Positions 9,740 to 18,422 of a DNA stretch of 64,000 bases are shown in pieces. The first letter of the stretch is position 1; every line of letters starts with the position of its first letter. The position numbers were made by a program, and so were the translations under genes. The notes beneath the pieces were generated by a model. That model had not been told where the DNA came from and did not search any database. It saw nothing but the letters and a program-made list of their open reading frames with translations. The stretch is from Planctellipticum variicoloris (lineage in GTDB: Bacteria > Planctomycetota > Planctomycetia > Planctomycetales > Planctomycetaceae): NCBI RefSeq assembly GCF_030622045.1, contig NZ_CP130886.1:124001-188000 (forward strand), written 5' to 3'.

Positions 9740-9777
9740 ACTGAAGCATTGCCTCAATTCCCAGGATTCGATGAATC

Positions 9778-9870
9778 GGGTGGCCGGGGCAGGAGCGTCT
9801 TCGCGATGCCCCGGTCCTTCTTTCAAGTCACGCCCACCGGGGCTTCCCTTCGGTCCAGCCCCGGCCACCC
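9778..9870. repeat. Nested inverted repeat between convergent operons
   Basis: The outer arms GGGTGGCCGGGGC (9778-9790) and GCCCCGGCCACCC (9858-9870) are perfect 13-bp complements. Inside them GCCCCGGT (9808-9815) pairs perfectly with ACCGGGGC (9836-9843). The element sits exactly between the stop codons of two convergent operons. It could act as a two-way transcription terminator or be a dispersed planctomycete REP-like element; there is no T tract on either side. Confidence 0.7.
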
Positions 9871-9885
9871 AACCGCCGCAGACTA

Positions 9886-11304
9886 CTACATGAGAACATC
9901 GTGAATCACATGGCCGTGGACGTCGGTCAGGCGGAAGTCGCGGCCGGCGAAGCGGTACGTCAGCCGTTCGTGGTCGAGTCCCAGCAGGTGGAGGATTGTG
10001 GCGTGCAGGTCGTGCATCGTGGTCACATGATCGACGGCCTGCATGCCGAGCTCGTCGGTCGCCCCATAGATGGTGCCGCCACGGACGCCCCCTCCCGCCA
10101 GCCAGACGGTGAAACCTTCGGGATGGTGATCGCGTCCGTCCCGGCCGGCGGAGTGGGGCGTGCGGCCGAATTCTCCCGCCCAGACGATCAGCGTTTCGTC
10201 GAACAGGCCGCGGGCCTTGAGGTCGCAGATCAGCCCGGCGATGGCCTGATCGGTGTCGAGGGCGTTTTTCTGATGCCCGTTCTTCAGATCGCCGTGCTGG
10301 TCCCAGGTGCCGTTGGAGGCGCCGGGGGGGCACGTGATCTCGATAAAGCGGACGCCAGACTCCACGAGTCGTCGGGCGCGGAGACACTGAATGCCGTAGA
10401 GCCGCTGCGAGGGGACTTTCGAATCGATGCCATAGAGCTGCTGAGTGGCTTCGGTTTCGCGGCTGAGGTCCAGGACGTCCGGCACCAGCGATTGCATCCG
10501 GTACGCCATCTCATAGTTGCGGATCGCCGATTCGACGGCGTCGTTCCCCGCCAGCGATCGCGAGAAAGCGGCGTCTTCGCTCTGCAGCAGGGCCAGCTTG
10601 GTCTGCTGGATGCGGGCGATGTTGTCGGCGGGGTGGATGTTGTCGATTGGCAGTCCGTCGGCCTGAAACATCGTGGCCTGGTGACTGGCGGGGAGAAAGC
10701 CGTTCGAGAAATTTTCGAGGCCGCCGCAGGGGACGACGCCGAAGCTGAGGACGACGAAGCCGGGGAGGTTGCGGTTCTCGCTGCCGAGCCCGTAGTTGAC
10801 CCACGAGCCTAGGCTGGGTCGGCCGGCGTTGTTGGAGCCGGTGTGCAGAAACAGGACGCCGGTCGAGTGGATCGGCAGATCGGCTTTCATCGAGCGGATG
10901 ACGGCGAGGTCATCGACGCAGCGGGCGATGTGCGGGAAGAGGCTGCTGACCGGGATGCCCGATTCGCCGTGCTGGTGGAACGTCCAGGGACTCTTCAGCC
11001 ACTGACGGTTGCCGTTGGCGGTGGGATTCTTCGATTCGGTGAAGGGTTTGCCGTCGAGGGCGTCGAGCTGCGGCTTGGGATCGAAGCTGTCGACGTGCGA
11101 GACGCCGCCGTCCATGAAGCAGAAGATGACGTTCTTGACGCGCGACGAGCGATGGGGCTGGCGAGTCATTTCGGCGGCGGCGACATTCTGTTCCGCGAGC
11201 AGACCGGCGAGGGCGATACTGCCGAAGCCATTGGCCGTGGTGGCGAGCAGCTCACGACGGGACAGGGCCGGTGATCGGAAGCCGGGGCAGCGGGTGGCGG
11301 GCAT
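9886..11304 (-). CDS. Tat-exported DUF1501 protein
   Basis: A 472-residue DUF1501 protein with a Tat signal (SRRELLATTANGFGSIALAGLL, RR near residue 16). Hallmarks: FMDGGVSHVDSFDPKPQLD, WAGEFGRTPHSAGRDGRDHHPEG, and the ending MHDLHATILHLLGLDHERLTYRFAGRDFRLTDVHG. The last 45 residues closely resemble the other DUF1501 protein at 6161-7597, indicating paralogy. GGAG lies 8 nt before the ATG at 11304. It follows the PSD1-type gene by 47 nt and is the last gene of the GntR operon. Probably acts outside the cytoplasmic membrane with its PSD1 partner; activity unknown. Confidence 0.93.
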   Translation of the reverse strand: MPATRCPGFRSPALSRRELLATTANGFGSIALAGLLAEQNVAAAEMTRQPHRSSRVKNVIFCFMDGGVSHVDSFDPKPQLDALDGKPFTESKNPTANGNRQWLKSPWTFHQHGESGIPVSSLFPHIARCVDDLAVIRSMKADLPIHSTGVLFLHTGSNNAGRPSLGSWVNYGLGSENRNLPGFVVLSFGVVPCGGLENFSNGFLPASHQATMFQADGLPIDNIHPADNIARIQQTKLALLQSEDAAFSRSLAGNDAVESAIRNYEMAYRMQSLVPDVLDLSRETEATQQLYGIDSKVPSQRLYGIQCLRARRLVESGVRFIEITCPPGASNGTWDQHGDLKNGHQKNALDTDQAIAGLICDLKARGLFDETLIVWAGEFGRTPHSAGRDGRDHHPEGFTVWLAGGGVRGGTIYGATDELGMQAVDHVTTMHDLHATILHLLGLDHERLTYRFAGRDFRLTDVHGHVIHDVLM

Positions 11305-11351
11305 GGCGTCGTCTCCGAAGCGGGAATCACAGGCCGGGCGGCTGCAGGCAG

Positions 11352-14300
11352 CTATGGGATGTAAATGAATTCTTTGAGATTGAAGACCGCATGGGCGAGG
11401 TCTTTCCAGACGACTTGACTCTGCAGCACGTCTCCTGGAGCGATCTGGTGGAGCTCGGCCAACTGCAGAGCGGTCTGCTCAAACCGCTGACGCTCGTCGG
11501 CGGTGGCGGGTCGGCCGAGCGCCGTCGCCAGCATGTGGTCGATGCGGCTGGCGACGGTGTCGTCGGTTCGAGTGATCAGCCGTTGCGCCCAGACGTCGGC
11601 CTGCTGAACGACGAAGGGATCGTTGAGCAATGCGAGCGCCTGGGCCGGGACGTTGGTGACATCCCGGCGACCCTGGGCGACCTTGCCGCCGGGGAAGTTG
11701 AACGCCGCCAGAAAGCGGGGGGGCTCCATCAGCGTGTTCTTGATATAGATGCTCCGACGGCCGTCTCCATCAAGCGGTCCCGGAAACAGCCGGCGGTCGG
11801 CGTATTCCTTGTCGCGGAACGGCTGCACGCTCTGCCCAAACAGCCTGTCGTCGAGCCGGCCGGAGGCGGCCAGGATCGAATCGCGAATGGCTTCGGCTTC
11901 GAGCCGGCGAGAGGGGTAGTGGTGCAGCAGCCGGTTGGCGGGCCCGCGTTCGGCGGCAAGGGGCGTCGGCCGGCTGGAGAGCTGAAACGTGCGGCTCAGG
12001 ACGATCGAGCGGATCAGCCGTTTGGTCGACCAGCCGTCGGCGACGTACTGGGCGGCGAGAAAGTCGAGCAGTTCCGGGTGGGACGGCAGCTCGCCAGCGT
12101 GGCCGAAGTCGTCGACCGTGCGGACCAGTCCCGTGCCGAACAGATGATGCCAGATGCGGTTGACCATCACGCGAGCGGTCAGCGGGTTGTCGGCGGAGGC
12201 GATCTGACGGGCCAGCTCCAGCCGGCCGCTGCCCTGGAGCGGCCGACGCTCAGCAGGCGTGGCGGACGGAGTCAGACTCGCCTCGATCAGGCGTGGCCGC
12301 AGGACTTCCAGATAGCCGCGTGGCACGATCTCGCCCGGCTGGCGGCAGTTGCCGCGAACGAACACGGGCTGGTCATAGCTGCCGTTGCCATCGCTGACGC
12401 CGGCCACCACGGTGGGCAGCGACAGAGTCGCTTCGGTCTCGCGGTATTGCCTGACCAGTTCATCGAGCTTCGACGAGAGGCCAGGGCGATTGCCGAGCAG
12501 TTCGCGCGTGAGCAGCGAGTTGAGCCAGCGGACGTCGTCATCGGTCGCGGCATCGTCGGACCAGCGTTTCAGGGCGGCATCAACGACGGCGGCATAACGC
12601 GCCGCAACCTCGGCGGTCGTGGCAGGGACTTCGCTGGCGAACAGCGGACGGAGGTGCGTCAGTTCTGGTTTCGGCGGCTCGGCGACATCATGCAGGACGA
12701 CGCGCGTCACGCCGAAGTACGAGCGGGGATTCGCGGCCGCCTGTTCCCAGGGGACTTTGTAGTTCGCCGTGTCGCCCCCCAGCGCGCTGAGCTGGTCGGG
12801 GAACTTGGGATTGTCGAACATCGTCATCAGCTCGGCATAAGTGCGAAGGGCTTCGCGGTCGGGAGGGGGCGAGAACGTGACCCACTGCAGATCGGGACTC
12901 GTGAGCGCCCGGTAGTTCTTGTAGTTGAGCTGGCAGTTGTTGGAGACGAGCCGGACGGCGCTGCTCCGCTGGCCGAGAACCTGCAGGCTGATGTGCGCCT
13001 TACCCAGAGGCAGGACCGGGGAACGAAGCGTTCCGTTGAGCGTGTCGGACAGCGAGTTGGTAAACGTCCCGGCGGGCAGCAGACCTTTGACAAGCGACTC
13101 GCCTTCGACACCGACGGCAAAGTCGCCGCTGTGCGGCCGGGCATCGCGGAGTCCCTGTCCGCCAACCTGCCATCCCGTCGGTTCGCCCGTGCGGAAGTCG
13201 GCCCAGGATGTGTAGTTGGCCTGGTTGAAGTCAGTGCGAGTCTGATCTTCGCGGGCATATTCGTCGGCGATGGCAGCCCAGGCTTTGGCAAAGCTCTCCG
13301 CATCGGCGGTCGGAGATCGCACGAGGCGGCGCCAGGGTTCGAGTGGATCTTCCAGCGGCGTTTTTTCAGCGGTCAATGCGGCGACCCATTTGTCGAGCCG
13401 GGCGGCGTCGAGGCCGGCGGCGAGCGACTCGGCATCGGCCGCTTTGGCGTGGCGGGCGGCAGCGGCCTGCAGATAACTGGCGATGCCGCCCGCGTCGCGC
13501 TGCCAGACGGCGGCAAGTTCGCGGCGAAGTTCGGACTTCAGAGCCCGCAGCCGTTCTTTCGCCGGGATGTTAACCTCGGGGGCGTCGATGGTCTGTGCGA
13601 CGAGGCGCGAGCTGCGGAGGATGCCGAGCAGAGCGTAGTAATCGCGGGTGGAGACGGCGTCCAGCTTGTGGTCGTGACAACGGGCGCAGGCGACGGTCGT
13701 GGCCTGAAAGGCCTTGGTCAGCGTATCGATCTGATTGTCGACGACGTCGTAACCGAGTTCCAGGAGGCTGATGCAATCGTCGTGATTGACTTCGCCAAAC
13801 CGGTAGAAGCCAGTGCCGATGACCGATTCCTGAAACCGGCCCGCGGCGTTCCAGCGGGGTTCCGGCAGCAGGTCGCCGGCGATGTGTTCGAGAACGAACT
13901 GGTCATACGGCACATCTGCGTTAAACGCGCGAATCAGGTAGTCGCGGTAGCGCCAGGCGTGATGGACTTCGTAGTTCCATTCGTTGCCGTGGGTCTCCGT
14001 GAAGCGAACAACGTCCATCCAGTGCCGGGCCCAGCGTTCGCCGAAGTGGGGCGAAGCCAGCAGCGCATCGACCAGTTTTTCGACGGCGGCCGGCGGCAGT
14101 CGCTCGCCGGGGGCGACGCCGGCATGTTCGCAGTCATGCACGAAGGCGTCGACCAGTTCGCCAGCGGGGGGCAGTCCGGTCAGGACGAGACCCAGACGAC
14201 GGGCCAGCGTCCGCGGGGTTGCAGCGTCAGCAGGGGCAAGTTGATCCGCCTCCAGTCGGGACAGAACAAAATGATCGACGGGGTGCGCCGACCAGTCGGC

Positions 14301-14780
14301 AAGTTTCGGCTCGGGAACGACAGGTTCGCGAACCGGCTTCAGGCTCCACCAGTCGGCTCGGTTGCGGAAGGTCTCCGACCAGTCCTCGACGAGACGCGTC
14401 GACGGCTCGCCGTCGCGGGGATCGGGCGCACCCAGCTTAAGCCAGGTTTCAAAGTCGGCGATCACCTCCGCGGGAAGTTTTCCCTTGGGAGGCATCTGAA
14501 TCTCGCCATCGTAGCGCAGGGCCTGCAGCAGGAGGCTCTGGTCGGCGACGTTCGCAGGAATTGCGGGGCCGGAATCGCCTCCCGTCCGCAGTCCCTGTCG
14601 ACTGTCGAGCAGCAGCCCGCCGCCGAGTTTCTTCGCGTCCGCCGCGTGACACTCGTAGCAATGCTGGACGAGAACGGGGCGGATCTTCTTCTCGAAGAGC
14701 TCCAGTCCGGCGTCGTCGGCAGCATGAGCCGAAAGCGGAACCAGCAGGCAGGCGAGACCAAGGCAGGCGGCAGGTCGCAT
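11352..14780 (-). CDS. Secreted PSCyt1-DUF1549-DUF1553 protein with inserted jelly-roll-like domain
   Basis: A 1142-residue secreted protein. Signal peptide (residues 1-21, ending AHA), cytochrome C domain with CYECHA near 43, DUF1549 from about 170 including CARCHDHKLD near 368, and DUF1553 from about 800 to the end (LTARVMVNRIWHHLFGTGLV). Compared with the 934-residue paralogue it has an extra block at about 515-705 that is rich in beta-type sequence and resembles a galactose-binding/jelly-roll module (TGWQVGGQGLRDARPHSG, LRSPVLPLGKAHISLQVLG). The ATG at 14780 is chosen because GAGG lies 6 nt upstream; a GTG four codons earlier is the alternative. It lies 30 nt downstream of the GntR gene in one operon. 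The inserted module may bind substrate; that is inference. Confidence 0.92.
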   Translation of the reverse strand: MRPAACLGLACLLVPLSAHAADDAGLELFEKKIRPVLVQHCYECHAADAKKLGGGLLLDSRQGLRTGGDSGPAIPANVADQSLLLQALRYDGEIQMPPKGKLPAEVIADFETWLKLGAPDPRDGEPSTRLVEDWSETFRNRADWWSLKPVREPVVPEPKLADWSAHPVDHFVLSRLEADQLAPADAATPRTLARRLGLVLTGLPPAGELVDAFVHDCEHAGVAPGERLPPAAVEKLVDALLASPHFGERWARHWMDVVRFTETHGNEWNYEVHHAWRYRDYLIRAFNADVPYDQFVLEHIAGDLLPEPRWNAAGRFQESVIGTGFYRFGEVNHDDCISLLELGYDVVDNQIDTLTKAFQATTVACARCHDHKLDAVSTRDYYALLGILRSSRLVAQTIDAPEVNIPAKERLRALKSELRRELAAVWQRDAGGIASYLQAAAARHAKAADAESLAAGLDAARLDKWVAALTAEKTPLEDPLEPWRRLVRSPTADAESFAKAWAAIADEYAREDQTRTDFNQANYTSWADFRTGEPTGWQVGGQGLRDARPHSGDFAVGVEGESLVKGLLPAGTFTNSLSDTLNGTLRSPVLPLGKAHISLQVLGQRSSAVRLVSNNCQLNYKNYRALTSPDLQWVTFSPPPDREALRTYAELMTMFDNPKFPDQLSALGGDTANYKVPWEQAAANPRSYFGVTRVVLHDVAEPPKPELTHLRPLFASEVPATTAEVAARYAAVVDAALKRWSDDAATDDDVRWLNSLLTRELLGNRPGLSSKLDELVRQYRETEATLSLPTVVAGVSDGNGSYDQPVFVRGNCRQPGEIVPRGYLEVLRPRLIEASLTPSATPAERRPLQGSGRLELARQIASADNPLTARVMVNRIWHHLFGTGLVRTVDDFGHAGELPSHPELLDFLAAQYVADGWSTKRLIRSIVLSRTFQLSSRPTPLAAERGPANRLLHHYPSRRLEAEAIRDSILAASGRLDDRLFGQSVQPFRDKEYADRRLFPGPLDGDGRRSIYIKNTLMEPPRFLAAFNFPGGKVAQGRRDVTNVPAQALALLNDPFVVQQADVWAQRLITRTDDTVASRIDHMLATALGRPATADERQRFEQTALQLAELHQIAPGDVLQSQVVWKDLAHAVFNLKEFIYIP

Positions 14781-14810
14781 CGGGCACCTCACGGGCCGGT
14801 CGGGCGGGGA

Positions 14811-15590
14811 TCAGACGGCGGCAGTATCAGAATCAGAAGCAAACAGATTCGGCGGCCGTTGGAGGCTCTCCAGCAGGCTATCGTAGGCGAGGCTCAGGTG
14901 CTCGCGCATTTCCTGGCGGATGCGGTCGACGTCGCCGGCCACGAGGGCTTCGTAGATGGCGACGTGCGAACGGTTCGTAATGCCGCGGCGTTCGAGCGAG
15001 GGAGGCACCTCGTTCAAGTGGGGCACGAGCTGTTCGAGCAGCGTCTGCTGCAGGCCGCAGAGCACCGCATTGCCTCCCAGCCGGGCGATTTCGATATGGA
15101 ACCGCACATCCAGCCGGACGTCTTCCGCCCGCGAGGCATCCGCCGGAAGCTGCAGGATGGCGTCGAGCGCCCGGCGGACGGGAAGAACTTCTTCGAGCCG
15201 GCGATGACGCGCGGCGCGACCGGCCAGCTCGATCTCGATCAGCCGACGGGCATCCAGCAGATGCAACACGTTGGGCTCGCCCGCCAACAGATGCGAAGGA
15301 GCGGTCTCCAGCGGTTGGCCCGTCAGCACCGGGGTGGTCAGTCCGCCGGCCCGCAGGAAGACGCCTGCGCGGGGAAGAACCTTCACCAGTCCCTGCGACT
15401 CGGCCTTGAGGAGGGCGTCGCGAACGGTGGTCGGTTTCAGGCCCAGCCGGTCGGCGAGTTCCCGAATGCTGGGCAACTGGTCTCCCGGCGAGAGGCCGCG
15501 TTCGGTAACAATCGCTCCGATGACCTCCAGGATCCGGGGAAAGTCGTCGGTTTGAGTCTTCGCAACCGGTGTGGCGACGGACACTTGCAT
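14811..15590 (-). CDS. GntR/FadR-family transcriptional regulator
   Basis: A 259-residue regulator. The N-terminal winged helix is clear (LSPGDQLPSIRELADRLGLKPTTVRDALLKAESQGLVKVLPRAGVFL by parts, residues about 33-80), followed by an all-helical FCD ligand domain (residues about 100-245) with the acidic and histidine positions typical of metal/carboxylate sensing (DVRLDVRFHIEIARLGGN, SHVAIYEALVAGD). FCD regulators usually respond to organic or sugar acids. The ATG at 15590 has GGAG only 2 nt away; a GTG at 15584 has better spacing (7 nt) and may be the true start. The gene is divergent from the aldolase-cupin gene across an intergenic region holding a 12-bp repeat array, the probable operator. 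Confidence 0.92.
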   Translation of the reverse strand: MQVSVATPVAKTQTDDFPRILEVIGAIVTERGLSPGDQLPSIRELADRLGLKPTTVRDALLKAESQGLVKVLPRAGVFLRAGGLTTPVLTGQPLETAPSHLLAGEPNVLHLLDARRLIEIELAGRAARHRRLEEVLPVRRALDAILQLPADASRAEDVRLDVRFHIEIARLGGNAVLCGLQQTLLEQLVPHLNEVPPSLERRGITNRSHVAIYEALVAGDVDRIRQEMREHLSLAYDSLLESLQRPPNLFASDSDTAAV

Positions 15591-15602
15591 TCTCCGGACG
15601 GT

Positions 15603-15640
15603 CTGATAAATTCACTGATCATCTCACTGATAATCTGAGA
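15603..15640. promoter_or_regulatory. Putative GntR operator: CTGAT repeats at 12-bp period
   Basis: CTGAT occurs at 15603, 15615 and 15627, exactly 12 bp apart, with context CTGATAA, CACTGATCA and CACTGATAA; a fourth related CTGAG begins at 15635. The array fills the 74-bp region between the divergent GntR and aldolase start codons. TGATCA at 15617-15622 is itself palindromic apart from its last base. Binding by the adjacent FCD regulator is inferred from position only. Confidence 0.55.
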
Positions 15641-15664
15641 TGAGCCGCCTTGTCAAGGATGTCC

Positions 15665-17314
15665 ATGAAAACTTCTGCACTGCGGGCGCTGCGTCGCAAG
15701 CTGGCCGCCAACAGCCCGGTCTACGGTCTCTGGGTCACGCTGGAGTCGCCGAGCGTCACCGAAATCGCTGTGGCGCTGGGGCTCGACTGGGTCGTGATCG
15801 ACGCCGAGCACGGTCACCTCGACTGGAAGGAAATCGTCGAGCACCTGAGAGCCACCGTGCGGAGCGACACCGTCGCGCTGGTTCGCGTAGCGAGTCTCGA
15901 CGCCGGTCTGATTAAACGGGCGCTCGATATCGGGGCGGATGGCGTCGTGATTCCCTGGGTGGAATCCGCCGAGCAGTTTCGGCAGGCGGTCTCGTATGCT
16001 CGCTATTCCCCGGAAGGGGTCCGCGGGATCGGGGCCGAGCGGGCGACCTGCTGGGGGCAATGCTTCGTCGAACACACGGCCGAGGCGAACGAGAACGTGC
16101 TGGTGGTGCCGATCATCGAGACCGTCAAAACGATCCGGCAAGTGCCGCTGATGACGAAGGTCGACGGAGCCGAAGTTTTCTTCTTCGGCCCGGCCGATTT
16201 CTCCGCCACGGCCGGCTTCCGCGGCCAGTGGGAGGGGCCGGGCGTCGCCGAGCAGATTCTGGCCATGAAGGACACGATCCGCCAGGCCGGCCAGCACTGC
16301 GGACTGATCGCGTCCAGCGAAGCGGACATCGTCGCGCGGAAGGAGCAGGGCTTCCGGATGATCGGCCTCGGGCTCGATGCAGGGCTGCTGATCCGTTCGC
16401 TGCGTTCGGCCCTGCAGACGGTCCAGCGATCGCCGCGGATGATCGCGTCTCTGGAGTCCGATCCCGGTCCGCCGGCTCCCCTGGAACGGCCGCCCGAGTC
16501 CATGCGTCCGGATCGCCCGGAAGTGATGAATGCGGTCGGCTCCGGTCAACGCGTCGAGTTGAGCCCCGGCGTCAGCTTCGAGTGCCTCGTCGGCAAACAC
16601 AATCAGGCGCACAACCTGACGACGGGCTGGGTGACGTTCGCCCGCGACGCCGCCCTGCCGTACCACACGCACACGTTCACTGAGTCGATCACGCTGCTGC
16701 AGGGATCGGCCAGCGTCGAGATTGAGGGCCGGAAGTATGTCCTCAAGCGGATGGACAACGTCGTCATCCCTGCCGGACTGGCGCACTCCGCCCGCAATCT
16801 CTCGGCCACGGAGCCCGCTGTATTTCAGGTGTCGCTGGCGACCGACACTCCGGCTCGCACCCTCGTGGAAAAATTTTTCTCGCGGCGGACGATGCCGGAC
16901 GACTCCACCGGTCTCCCTGGAGCCGAGCGGGTCAATCGCTTCGCGACGGCGAAGCGATTTGCGGCCGGTCCGAACACGGAGTTCATCGACTTCTTTAACG
17001 AAACCCTGGTGCCGGGGATCGAGATGAGCGGCGGCTACGGACTGTTCGCACCGGGCGGCCGGTTGCCGGCGCATGTCCATGATTTCGACGAATCGATCTG
17101 CATCATTTCCGGCGAAGCAACCTGCATCGTCGAGGGGCGGCGCTACCTGATGAGCGACGGCGCGACGGCACTGCAGCCGCGCGGCCGGGTGCACTACTTC
17201 ATCAACGAGACGAGCTCCACGATGGAGATGCTCTGGGTCTACGCCGGGCCGATGCCCGAGCGGATTATTGTTCAGGAACGCTGCGCCACCGCGGAAGGAA
17301 ACCCCTGGCGATGA
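15665..17314 (+). CDS. HpcH/HpaI-type aldolase fused to two cupin domains
   Basis: A 549-residue fusion. Residues about 1-260 are a class II aldolase of the HpcH/HpaI/KDR-aldolase family: VIDAEHGHLDW, VRVASLDAGLIKRALDIGADGVVIPWVES, RGIGAERA, VVPIIETVKT and a metal-binding-type region FFFGPADFSA. Residues about 280-400 and 420-545 are two cupin barrels: PYHTHTFTESITLLQGSASVEIEG and PAHVHDFDESICIISGEATCIVEG, both with the HxH...E arrangement. The start at 15665 is preferred because AAGGA precedes it at 6 nt; TTG 15650 and ATG 15659 are alternatives. The stop overlaps the next start (ATGA). The aldolase probably cleaves a 2-keto-3-deoxy sugar acid; the cupins could bind or isomerise the substrate. 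Confidence 0.9.
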   Translation: MKTSALRALRRKLAANSPVYGLWVTLESPSVTEIAVALGLDWVVIDAEHGHLDWKEIVEHLRATVRSDTVALVRVASLDAGLIKRALDIGADGVVIPWVESAEQFRQAVSYARYSPEGVRGIGAERATCWGQCFVEHTAEANENVLVVPIIETVKTIRQVPLMTKVDGAEVFFFGPADFSATAGFRGQWEGPGVAEQILAMKDTIRQAGQHCGLIASSEADIVARKEQGFRMIGLGLDAGLLIRSLRSALQTVQRSPRMIASLESDPGPPAPLERPPESMRPDRPEVMNAVGSGQRVELSPGVSFECLVGKHNQAHNLTTGWVTFARDAALPYHTHTFTESITLLQGSASVEIEGRKYVLKRMDNVVIPAGLAHSARNLSATEPAVFQVSLATDTPARTLVEKFFSRRTMPDDSTGLPGAERVNRFATAKRFAAGPNTEFIDFFNETLVPGIEMSGGYGLFAPGGRLPAHVHDFDESICIISGEATCIVEGRRYLMSDGATALQPRGRVHYFINETSSTMEMLWVYAGPMPERIIVQERCATAEGNPWR

Positions 17315-18354
17315 CGAACCCCAGCTTTCGCGTGAATTTGACCGCTGACTTCTACGATGCCGACGGTGCACTCAAATACGCCGACGTCGGCCTGGACCGG
17401 CTCACGGCAACGGCGGGGATCGAAGTCGGCCAGTTCGCCGAACATCATCCGGAGATCGCCCCGGAGCAACTGGAGGGCGTGCAGGGCGTGCTGGTCCTGA
17501 CGCCGCGGGTGACCGCGCGCAGTCTTTCATCGGCTCAGAATCTCCTGGCCGTCGCGCGGTTTGGCGTCGGCTATGACAGTGTCGACGTGGCCGCCTGCAC
17601 GGCGGCGGATGTCGTGCTCTGCATCACGGCCGGCGCGGTCGATCACTCGGTCGCCGAGGCCACGGTCGGCTGGATGCTGGCGCTGACGCACCACGTGCGG
17701 ACGAAGGACCGGCTTGTGCGCGAGTCGCGGTGGAACGATCGCAGCCGCTACATGGGGAGCGAGCTGCGCGGCCGGACGCTGGGTCTGGTCGGCTTTGGCG
17801 GCATCGGCCGAGCCGTCGTCCGGCTGCTGTCGGGGTTCCGGATGCAGCCACCGCTGGTCTTCGATCCGTTTGTTTCTGCGGAAGCAGTCGCCGAGAATGG
17901 TTGTCGGTCGGTGCCGCTGGACGAGCTTCTTTCACAGTCCGATTTCGTCTCGCTCCATTGTCCGCTCAACGATCAGACCCGCAGACTGATTGGAGCGCGG
18001 GAACTGGCACTGATGCAGCCGACTGCCTACCTGCTGAATACCGCCCGGGGCGGCATCGTCGACGAGACGGCGCTTTACGAAGCCCTGGCGGAGCGGCGAA
18101 TTGCCGGGGCGGCCCTTGATTGCTTTGCGGAAGAGCCGCCGCCGGCGCCGCCGAGGTTTTCCGAGCTGGAGAACGTCTTGCTCGCCCCGCATTCGATCGC
18201 CTGGACGAACGAGCTGTTCCGGGAGATCGGCCGGACCGCCTGTCAGAGTCTGGTCGACCTGGCGCAGGGCCGGCGGCCGCACGGTATTGTCAATCCCGAG
18301 GTCTTCGACCGCCCGGGATTTCAGGAAAAGTGGAACCGGCTGCGCCTCGCATAG
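17311..18354 (+). CDS. D-isomer-specific 2-hydroxyacid dehydrogenase
   Basis: A 347-residue NAD-dependent dehydrogenase of the SerA/phosphoglycerate dehydrogenase type. Visible elements are VARFGVGYDSVDVAACTAADV, the nucleotide motif LGLVGFGGIGRAVVRLL near residue 160, SLHCPLNDQTRRLIGARELALM, LLNTARGGIVDETALYEAL (catalytic Arg region), the Glu region FAEEP, and the catalytic His in LLAPHSIAW. There is no C-terminal ACT domain, so dedicated serine synthesis is less likely. The gene overlaps the aldolase-cupin gene by 4 nt, so the two are translationally coupled and probably act in one sugar-acid pathway. Confidence 0.92.
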   Translation: MTNPSFRVNLTADFYDADGALKYADVGLDRLTATAGIEVGQFAEHHPEIAPEQLEGVQGVLVLTPRVTARSLSSAQNLLAVARFGVGYDSVDVAACTAADVVLCITAGAVDHSVAEATVGWMLALTHHVRTKDRLVRESRWNDRSRYMGSELRGRTLGLVGFGGIGRAVVRLLSGFRMQPPLVFDPFVSAEAVAENGCRSVPLDELLSQSDFVSLHCPLNDQTRRLIGARELALMQPTAYLLNTARGGIVDETALYEALAERRIAGAALDCFAEEPPPAPPRFSELENVLLAPHSIAWTNELFREIGRTACQSLVDLAQGRRPHGIVNPEVFDRPGFQEKWNRLRLA

Positions 18355-18422
18355 CCGGCGGTCCGATCAAAGTTCTCAACCTGCTCAACTCTGCCGTACC
18401 CCCGTGAAGTAAGGATGAGCCG

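Noticed and set aside
6005-10387. Open frame of 1460 codons on the - strand
   Set aside because: It is antisense to the DUF1501, NHL and dehydrogenase genes and crosses the convergent intergenic repeat. Composition is Arg/Pro/His-rich with no recognisable motif.
11271-15638. Open frame of 1455 codons on the + strand
   Set aside because: It runs antisense to three well-supported genes (DUF1501, PSD1 type and GntR). Its product is Gly/Arg/Val-rich without domains. Long antisense frames are expected opposite GC-rich coding DNA.
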